From Punica granatum (taxonomy: Eukaryota; Streptophyta; Magnoliopsida; Myrtales; Lythraceae), in the NCBI RefSeq assembly GCF_007655135.1, contig NC_045130.1, positions 21,395,363-21,459,362 on the forward strand: a stretch of 64,000 bases of DNA, in the 5' to 3' direction. This document shows, one piece after another, positions 56,338-64,000 of this stretch (position 1 is the stretch's first letter; every line of letters starts with the position of its first letter). The position numbers were made by a program, and so were the translations under genes. The notes beneath the pieces were generated by a model. The model saw nothing but the letters and a program-made list of their open reading frames with translations, ran no database searches and had not been told where the DNA came from.

Positions 56338-56870
56338 GACTACCTACGAAGAACGTTCCCTACGCGCGGTCGAAACTATGAGCCGCACGGCGGAAGAAGG
56401 ACTTTTGTTGTAACTCGAATGCCAATCTTAATGAAAATACCTTCGCATGTTTTGAAATCGTCGCACCTGTATATTCTTTCTCCTCATTTATTTCAAGCAC
56501 TTTCGCCTGCTGAAAAGAATTATTTTCATTGCTAGGTTCCACTCAAGCGCAGCCAACCGACACAGCGACTTATGTATTTCGAGCTGCGCTTTTGAGACGC
56601 CGACCCCACCCACCGCAGTGGATACTAACCAACAGACGGAGAACCAGGCGCCTTGCAAAAACATACTCCTCCTTAAACTCTCTCTTTACATTTAGCTTAA
56701 TGCATTCCCAAGCAGACTCCGGACAAGAAAGGGGCATTAGGACAGTTCTCGGGACGCCCTATTGGTTTTGTCGGAATTGTTCGATTCGTCTGTCCTCATG
56801 GGATCCGGCATCTCGAGCCTTCGCTAGGACGGCTGTGCATGCCAACCAGTAATTGGGGAAAGTACACCTA
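56338..56870 (+). other. Pol-deletion scar with intron relic (element E)
   Basis: The stretch 56390-56545 resembles the 3' part of C's candidate intron (GTTGTAACTCGAATG.. against GTTCACAACATCAATG..) and ends in an acceptor-like TTGCTAG before GTTCCACTC, where C has CAG before GCTCCACTC. About 50 codons remain open after it. Protease and all of pol are gone. Confidence 0.5.
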
Positions 56871-57930
56871 TGTGGCCCCTAGCCACGGTCTGCCCACTCC
56901 AGGGTGGCGATGACTAGATCTCGGAATTGAGTGTCCCCAACGTGCGGCACCCCATGGGTCGCGCGCTGGATGAAGGAATTTCCCATGGGTCCACCTTACA
57001 TTTCTTACTACATATTCCACCGCATAATCGCCTAATGCATCATCCTCTTTGTCATCCTTCACAGGGACACGCCAGTCGCGGGCGAAGAGCGATATGCGGG
57101 TTCACACCTCCTCGAGAACTCCTATCGGGTCTTTCTTCCTATACTTTAGTAGGGAAGGGCCCGACAAGGAGGTACCCCCTATGAAGCCGACGACGGAAGC
57201 ATCCGAACGAGCTGCATGCCTTCAGCGCAACCGTCTCAATCGACAAACAAACATGCCTATCGGCTTCGAGAGCACACCTTTCCGGCGTACAGCTGATGCT
57301 AGAACCACAAGCACGATAGGGGACGATGATTGTACAAGACGCCCGACACAAATCACAAAGACCGGTGCATCCCCGTCCAACATTCATGCGAGGCAACCTT
57401 GGTCACCCACACTCCTGGGGCAATTTTGTTTTCTTTTTAGACAATAGGGGAAAGGACTTGTAAAGTTTGCAAGGACAAAAGACGCGAAGTTCGGCTTTTG
57501 AGTGCACAAGCATCAGACTTCTGAGAAAACCAACCCTCACAAAATTGGGCTAGGACAACAAAGTACGTCAAGTCTCCATGGGGCGAAGCAAACAAAAGCA
57601 GCCTCGATGATGCAAAGTCGAGGAGTTTCAAACAAATACAAGGGGCACAATATAGACCCCAGCTGCAAAAAAAACAGAGCGAAAAGAAGCGGGATAAACC
57701 CGCCAATGAAGAGAGAGAGAAAAGATGCGGGAAAAACCCGCTAATGAACAAAACAAGGCACCGCCGAGATATAAAACTCTGACACCGCCAATTCGAAAAA
57801 GAAATCAACAAACCCCGACAAAAAGGGGGAGCAGCAGACGCAACTCCTCGACGGAGACAGAACGTAACGCACTCGAACGTCGAATCATTCGAGCACCTTG
57901 CCTTTACAAACTCGAGAGACAAAAGAATCG
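56871..57930 (+). other. E 3'-UTR block shared with B
   Basis: Non-coding, homologous to B 26710-28180 on the opposite strand. Short ORFs on either strand are not conserved as proteins. Confidence 0.65.
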
Positions 57931-57936
57931 AGCCCG

Positions 57937-58082
57937 CTAGGTCGAAAACCCCTCGGGGCGACCTAGGCAAAAGCTAGGGCAAAAGAGAGGCATGACCGAA
58001 AATCCCGAGGCGGGCGGTCATGGCAAAAGGAGAGTTCATCCCCTTTAGGTTGAGAGGTGCGGCCCCGAGGTGGGTGACCGTA
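57937..58082 (+). ncRNA. Three-hairpin 3'-UTR module of element E
   Basis: Inverted repeats at 57937-57966 (CTAGGTCG, AAAA, CCCC-TC-GGGG, CGACCTAG), 57992-58021 (ATGACCG, AAAAT, CCCG-AGG-CGGG, CGGTCAT) and 58058-58082 (TGCGG/CCGTA). Each is followed by GCAAAAG. Compared with C the inner stem is CCCC/GGGG where C has CCTC/GAGG. Confidence 0.65.
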
Positions 58083-58944
58083 GCAAAAGGAGAGCAAAAC
58101 GAAAGATAAACAAAACAGTCACCCGAGGCTCTCGCACACTGCGCGAGCTAAGGATCCCCAAGGGAAATGGCCAGGATGTCTACTCCAACGCGATCCCCGA
58201 TCGGCTCTTCAACATAACTCAACTTTCCAAGGAGGATTCTTCCCCAGGCGTAGTGGACAATCGAGCACGCCATCCGAGGAGTTTGGCGCAGCCCACACCG
58301 CGGAAAGACAAAAAGGGGGTACATTTCGCTGCAGGCGTGAACCCGTGTATCCTTTTAGCTTGGGGCAACGTGCTCTCTAAGCTTTCTCTTTTCTCCTTGT
58401 CATTTACATAACTCCAAAATGGGTCACAGCCACCCTTCAATCGACTACCACAAAGTCAAAATCCCAGACATTCCTTTCCGGGAGCCTAGTCATAACACTT
58501 TGGGAAGACTAGACTGAGGTCTGGTCAAACTTGCGCAGAACTCCCCATGCGGGTCACAAACGCAGCCGCCTTGCGCTACCCTGACGAGAAGGGTCCTGAG
58601 CCGACAAACGCGTCGAACAATCGATAGAGTCGCTAGGGCATCACTGAGAACGTCTTAATATGCCCATGCATGGTCGACAAAAGTCCCTGAAGGCCTCGCA
58701 TTGAGGCCTTTGAAGGCGAGATCCAGTCGTACTTGCCTAAGCAAAGTTCTTCACGAGTCACCTAGGGAATCCAAAACTGAAGCATCGTGTGTCACAATGA
58801 CGTTATCTTCATAAGCATTGATACACCTGTACATCGTTAATGACTCACTACGACTTGCTAATGATGTTAGGATCATAGATGCCAAGCAGCTAGAACCATG
58901 GCAGACGTCGATTCCTGGTCTCACGGGATACGTAGGCGCTCACT
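58083..58944 (+). other. E 3'-UTR spacer, partly shared with B
   Basis: No gene seen. Matches B 25790-26540 on the opposite strand. Confidence 0.55.
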
Positions 58945-60035
58945 ATTCTGCAGGGCCAAGTCCCGTCTTCACTTTATGCAGGGCCGAGCCCCATCTTCAC
59001 TTTTATGCAGGGCCGAGTCCCGTCTTCACTTTCATGCAGGGCCGAGCCCCATCTTTACATTTATGCAGGGCCGAGTCCCGTCTTCACTTTTATGCAGGGC
59101 CGAGTCCCGTCTTCACATTCATGCAGGGCCGAGCCCCGTCTTCACTTTCATGCAGGGCCGAGTCTCGTCTTCACTTTCATGCAGGGCCGAGTCCCGTCAT
59201 CACTTTTCTGCAGGGCCGAGTCCCGTCTTCACTTTTATGCAGGGCCGAGTCTCGTCTTCACTTTTCTGCAGGGCCGAGTCCCGTCTTCACTTTTATGCAG
59301 GGCCGAGTCCCGTCTTCACTTTTCTGCAGGGCCGAGTCCCGTCTTCACTTTTATGCAGGGCCGAGCCCCATCTTTACTTTTATGTAGGGCCGAATCCCAT
59401 CTTTGCTTTTATGCAGGGCCAAGTCCCATCATTACTTTTCTGCAGGGCCGAGTCCCGTCTTTACTTTTTTGCAGGGCCGAGTCCCGTTTTTACTTTTCTA
59501 TAGGGCCGAGTCCCGTCTTCACTTTTATGCAGGGCCAAGTCCCATCATTACTTTTCTGCAGGGCCGAGCCCCATCTTTACTTTTATGTAGGGCCGAGTCC
59601 CATCTTTGCTTTTACGCAGGGCCAAGTCCCATCATTACTTTTCTGCAGGGCCGAGTCCCGTCTTTACTTTTCTGCAGGGCCGAGTCCCGTTTTTACTTTT
59701 CTATAGGGCCGAGTCCCGTCTTCACTTTTATGCAGGGCCAAGTCCCATCATTACTTTTCTGCAGGGCCGAGCCCCATCTTTACTTTTATGTAGGGCCGAG
59801 TCCCATCTTTGCTTTTATGCAGGGCCAAGTCCCATCATTACTTTTCTGCAGGGCCGAGTCCCGTCTTTACTTTTCTGCAGGGCCGAGTCCTGTTTTTACT
59901 TTTCTATAGGGCCGAGTCCCATCTTTGCTTTTATGCAGGGCCAAGTCCCATCATTACTTTTATGCAGGGCCAAGTCCAATCATTACTTTTCTGCAGGGCC
60001 GAGTCCCGTCTTCACCCTCTGCAGGACCGAGTCCT
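58945..60035 (+). repeat. 29-bp tandem array with 203-bp higher-order repeat (element E)
   Basis: About 37 units of 29 bp (GCAGGGCCGAGTCCCGTCTT core; phrase at 59181 and 59210). From about 59400 the variants repeat with period 203 bp (7 units): matching segments start at 59403, 59606 and 59809. Long ORFs (up to 233 codons) in all three frames are repeat artefacts because the unit has no plus-strand stop. Confidence 0.92.
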
Positions 60036-60479
60036 GTCTTTACTTTGCTGCATGGGCCCATAAGCCCGTGTTCTTACCTCCCTGCACCACATGGACCCAT
60101 AAACCCGTGTCTCTACTTTTCGTAAACTTACAATTTATTGCTTTTCGGACTTCGTGTCCACGGACTTCGCGTCCATTTTACTGTTTTCCACGGGCTTCGG
60201 CCTAGTAACTTTATTGCTTTCCGGATTCCGCGCCCATGGACTTCGCGTCCACTTTACCGTTTTCTACGGGCTTAGACCCCTCACTTGCATTTCATAATCT
60301 TCGCTTTCTTAATCAGGTGGTCATCCTACGATAGGTTCGGGCACCTTCGCACATCCTCCCTAAGTATCCAACACGAGGGAGCAAGCTATCACAGAGAGCG
60401 ACGACAGAAGCGGTCGCCGAGGCCAAAAAGGGGTGCCTCTCATGATCTTTGGCCACATCCTCTAACCGAGCATGTAACC
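60036..60479 (+). other. E pre-PPT spacer with unamplified copies of B's array unit
   Basis: At 60130-60270 a few copies of GGACTTCGCGTCC / CGGGCTTCGGCC units occur, the reverse complement of the edge units of B's 44-bp array (24600-24780). Then comes a GAGGCC..AAAAAGGGG..GCCTC inverted repeat (60409-60440) and the PPT hairpin arm TCTTTGG (60446-60452). Confidence 0.6.
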
Positions 60480-60493
60480 AAAGAGGGGCAAGC
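60480..60493 (+). promoter_or_regulatory. PPT of element E
   Basis: AAAGAGGGGCAAGC directly before the 3' LTR. Overlaps hairpin arm CCAAAGA (60478-60484). Confidence 0.85.
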
Positions 60494-63400
60494 TGTCAGC
60501 ACCCCATTTTGGCCCACCGGCTTCCCACACGAGGATTCCCGACCGAAGCCCGGGGCACTATTCATCACCCGACAATCGGAGGCAAATAGGCGGGCACGGG
60601 GTCATGAACAATAAGAGAAGAGCACGGCACACTGAGAAAATCCCGATCAAGGTCCCTAGGTCTTCCCGGGCCAATGGTCCCCGACCGAGGACGACGAGCC
60701 AACAATCACTCACGGGGCAAAAGGCTCGCCAAAACAAATGCAAGGATGCACAAAGAACAATCGGGGGTCGAGGGGCGCTAAATTCCACTCCGAACGTCCA
60801 AACAGGGCAAAACCGACTCCCGAGGCGCCGAGTCGCCCGAACGCTCGTCCACACGACACATGGCGATATTAGGCTCATTCAAATCCTCGTCGTTCAAGCA
60901 TTCCAAATCTTCAAATTAACTGGACATCGGAGGTCGGATGCAAGCTCAATCGGGTTTCAAGCATTTTCCGGCTTTTCTCTCAATCAGATGGGACCCACAG
61001 CTCAGCCAAGCCAAGCCATCAAGCCGCGGCTCAACCCCAAGCCACGGCTCAACCCTCGGCTCCGATTGGACAGCCCCAAGCCGTCGGCTCCTTCCTCCCA
61101 CCGTCGACTCCAAGCACCCCCCACCACAATTCAAATTTCCCTCACTTCTTTCACTTCCTCTTACACACCCATCAACTCCTATCACTTCCCCATCACCTCC
61201 CATCAACTTTCCCTTCTCTTCCTTTCCCCACACTCAACAAGACAACTTCCCCACCCTAATCTTCCCTCCAAAAATTCGGAACCCCTAAGCTCCCCCCTCT
61301 AATTGCACTTAAACTCACTAATTTGGCTCATTAAGGCATCCTATAAGTGCCTAATTGCAAGACACTTTAATCACTTCTTCATTCTCCTTCTCTCTCAAGC
61401 CAATCTCCCTCTAAAATCCTCTCAAACTCCAGCCCCTCCCCTCACTTTCGTTCAGCCCGTGCCAAGGCCGAAACCGGCTAAAATCGCCGGAAAACCACCC
61501 GGTATTCCGGTAACCACCCGACCCGACTTAAGCCAAAAATCATCAAAATTCCTAGCCTACATATTTTCCACCCCCTAAGTCCATTTCCGGGCTTAGATTT
61601 TCGATTTGAAGCCTCCAACACCACGTTCCAGCCGTGAAGAGAGTCGGGTCCCGATAACGTCAATCGCGTGCAACCGAGCTCCTCGACGTGCCATTTCTTC
61701 CCACGACTTCGGAGAGTCGTGCCATCACGTTCAAAGGGTTCCTCACAACCCTCACCCTCCCCCGTGGAGAGGTGGTCACGGTCCGAGGGCCGATCAACCG
61801 TGCACAACCGCCATTCACCCGTTTCTGTCAAACCGGGTTTTCCTCATTTTTACCGAGTTTTCTCTCACATTTTCGGGTTTGTTCAGGCCTTGGCACACTC
61901 GGGTCTGCCCGTGCTCATGTAGATCCGCCTCTTAGGAGTCCAACGAGCCCGACCTCGCACCGTGCCGTGACCGGAGTGAGCGTGCCGACCCATTCTTCCA
62001 CGGACTGCCGCGGCTGCCCACATTCGGGTCACCCACCCGTGGCCCTCTATCCGAGTCTTGTGACTCCCACGGCCACTTCCCCGACTCTTTCCCTCGTACA
62101 TCGAGGCTAGGTAACACCCCTTTTAACTTAGAGGAGTTAGGATCTTTGATATTTACTTACGTGTGGTGTTAATATGCTTTAAAGGTTCGGGATAGGTGAA
62201 AGCTTGCATATTTTTCTCGGATCCGGACGCCTCATGCATGCCATACAACGTCCAGCATCTATTTACTTTATCTATCATGCTCGTAAACTACATGAACGTA
62301 TATCTCATGAGGGGAGACGACGTGGATCGAAGCGGGAGAGGTCCCGAGTCACGGCCGAACCATGGAACCCACGGTCTAGCCTTGAGGGGGCGACCCGTGA
62401 GCCTCTATGGTTCCTCCGAGGCTAGGGCACTTCTTTTTCCTCGAAGCTAGCCGGTCCCCGTTCTCTTTTGCCGCTGTTTTGTCATGTACCACGTATTAGC
62501 ATGGTGGGAATAGGCTTAGATCGGGTTTAGAGAGCTCCCCTTGACTCGCGTGAGCCATGAGGACTCACGGCCACTCTTGGATGGGTGTGGCCGAGAGTCC
62601 CCTTGGACCACACGGGTCTAAGGTGGTTTCTCCCATCCCGAAATGAGTCGGTTCCCATGTTTCACGTTTTCCCATCGTATGAGTCGACGTCATTTTTGTG
62701 GATTTCGTTATATTACGTGTTATGTGTACGTGTTTGTGTGTCCGTTTGCGTTTGAGAGACCTTGACGGCGTCGACTTTCTTTTGTTTTGTTGAAATAGAT
62801 TTCGTTCTTGAGTTTAAGCATATTATGCATGTAAGGCATGATTGGAATCGTCCCTTGGGATTGTTTGTATCCGTGTCTCATATTTTTCGTTATTCACATG
62901 ATAATTGGATGATAGATACGTTAATTTTGAATAATTCCCCATTAAAACCGAGATAACCACATGAAATTACCACCACCGAATAACTTTACAAGCGGAATAA
63001 ACGGGACGTAACATTCGGTTAAATAAATCATTCGGACTAAATAATTGGGTAAATTGGTTATTAATTTGTAAACGCATCGATGATTTACGGAACGACGTGA
63101 ATGCCCTTTTTCATCAAAATTCACAATTTCAAAATACCGAGACACGTGACACAAATGGAGTTAATGTGTAGTGAGTACTCACGTGCCCGAGTCGAGGCAC
63201 GAGAGTCCTTCTTAGACTCCTTCGTGTGACGCAAATCTCCAATTTATACACGAACATCACAATTTTATCATCCAAGGGCATAACCGTCATTCCATGATTC
63301 ACCGATACCCTAGGCGCTAGGGAGCCGGAAACGCCTTGATCTATGGACGGAAAAGGGCCATCCGTCCGGGTGCGAGTCTCATTCGCACGACCCATTCCGC

Positions 63401-64000
63401 CCACTCTCGATGTTTCCATCTTCCTATCGTAGATTTGGTGGGAAACATTTTATTTCAGTTGCAAAACACGAACAACCGAATTAATCGTACATTCGGCCTA
63501 ATCGAATCCTAGATAATGGATAGGTGGGAATATAGATCCCAATCTAGAGTCAAAACACGAGTTTGGCTAATTCGGTGAAACCACAGTGACACTTAACTGA
63601 ATGAGAGTCATAAAACAAACACACACATGTAATTGGCTTAGAACCTTATCCTAGCCCGCCCTCTATGTTTGCCTAGGTTAGATGCATTGTTTGCCAATCA
63701 ACCACGGATAATAACTGATTAAATTACGTATATTAGGCCTAATACATAATTCGTTTGTATTCACCGACACTTATTAGTAATTGTCAGTTGCTTTTTGTAT
63801 TATGTCAGTTATATCAGTTTTCTTCTGTTTTATTCTTGCTTTTGATGATTTATTGCGGTTCGGGCCCGAACCCATAGGTCACGTATTGCACGGGGTCCAA
63901 CGCCCCAAATCACCGAACACGAGGTCCAACGCCTCTTAACTCACCGAGCGCGTGCAACCCGAGTGCGGAATGGGATCTAGCCTCGAGTCGCCATCACACT
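60494..64000 (+). mobile_element. Element E 3' LTR (cut by window end)
   Basis: Matches 47480-50990 of the 5' LTR at about 98 percent by eye. It has a 33-bp deletion at 63187 between GCC repeats. TATA at 61342-61347. The end of the LTR, target duplication and rest of C's LTR lie beyond the window. Confidence 0.92.

Larger units (their letters stand above)
521..64000 (+). mobile_element. Element C: Tat-lineage Ty3/Gypsy LTR retrotransposon, host of the nest
   Basis: 5' LTR 521-5759, PBS 5763-5781, leader to 5950, gag pieces 17698-18621 and 36386-36884, protease 36885-38368, intron-like gap 38369-38579, pol 38580-42021, 3' hairpins 42167-42448, arrays 43001-43900, PPT, 3' LTR from 44089. It is interrupted by element A at 5951, B at 18622 and E at 47480, and its 3' LTR resumes beyond the window. 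ORF1 and the N-terminal half of gag were lost with the A-C deletion. The two LTRs differ by roughly 5 percent over the first 180 bp read by eye, so C is the oldest element here. An alternative is that the 5' LTR belongs to a neighbouring tandem copy. Confidence 0.8.
47480..64000 (+). mobile_element. Element E: gag-only non-autonomous Tat-type element
   Basis: 5' LTR 47480-51925, PBS 51929, leader, ORF1 52509, gag 54313-56337, pol-deletion scar, 3' UTR with three hairpins, 29-bp array, PPT 60480-60493, 3' LTR from 60494 running out of the window (about 0.9 kb missing if equal in length). No protease, RT, RNase H or integrase. The LTRs differ at about 1-2 percent of sites by eye, so insertion is young. 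The class resembles the described TR-GAG type. Candidate left target duplication ATTTG (47475-47479) cannot be checked. Confidence 0.9.

Noticed and set aside
58818..60205. Several overlapping plus-strand ORFs of 168-233 codons rich in Cys-Arg-Ala-Glu-Ser repeats
   Set aside because: They are three-frame translations of the 29-bp array. The unit has no stop and 29 is not a multiple of three, so all frames are open; no codon-level conservation.

Overview
The window is plant nuclear DNA made almost entirely of nested LTR retrotransposons of the Ty3/Gypsy Tat lineage (the Ogre/Retand/Grande relatives). The evidence is a gag-protease-RT-RNase H-second RNase H-integrase order, an archaeal-type second RNase H, no chromodomain, very long LTRs (about 4.4-5.7 kb), a primer-binding site that looks complementary to the 3' end of tRNA-Arg, an extra ORF before gag, and an intron-like gap between protease and RT. 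I see no ordinary host gene, rRNA, tRNA gene or CRISPR array. The species cannot be named; a flowering plant with a retrotransposon-rich, probably heterochromatic region is the safe statement.

Layout. Element C (+ strand, oldest) is the host of the others. Its 5' LTR is 521-5759, followed by PBS and a short leader. Its gag is split between 17698-18621 and 36386-36884, protease is 36885-38368, an intron-like gap is 38369-38579, and an intact pol ORF is 38580-42021. A 3' hairpin module, tandem arrays and a PPT follow, and the 3' LTR starts at 44089. Bases 1-520 match C's own 3' internal end, so an LTR lies between two internal regions (tandem C-family copies). Element A (- strand, 5951-17697) sits in C's leader and keeps its 3' LTR, 3' arrays, integrase, RNase H and RT. 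A deletion fused its protease head-to-head to C's gag. Element B (- strand, 18622-36380) sits inside C's gag with a 5-bp target duplication GCGTC. It has two complete LTRs, PBS and PPT but no coding capacity. Element E (+ strand, 47480 to beyond the window) sits in C's 3' LTR. It has ORF1 and an intact gag but no protease or pol.

How they work together. B and E lack enzymes but keep LTR ends, PBS, PPT and 3'-UTR structures matching the coding elements, so they look like parasites of A/C-type pol. C has an open pol but a dead gag; E has an open gag but no pol.

Most unusual signals. (1) A 3'-UTR module of five hairpins (A, C) or three hairpins (B, E), each followed by a GCAAAAG box (GTAAAAG once in B), with compensatory base changes between elements. 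(2) Hypervariable 3' tandem arrays (units of 29, 40, 43, 44 and 56 bp) that differ in sequence but, in most cases, are reiterated mini-hairpins. (3) A covarying hairpin whose 3' arm overlaps the polypurine tract. (4) Two intron-like signals, one between protease and RT and one that would remove ORF1.
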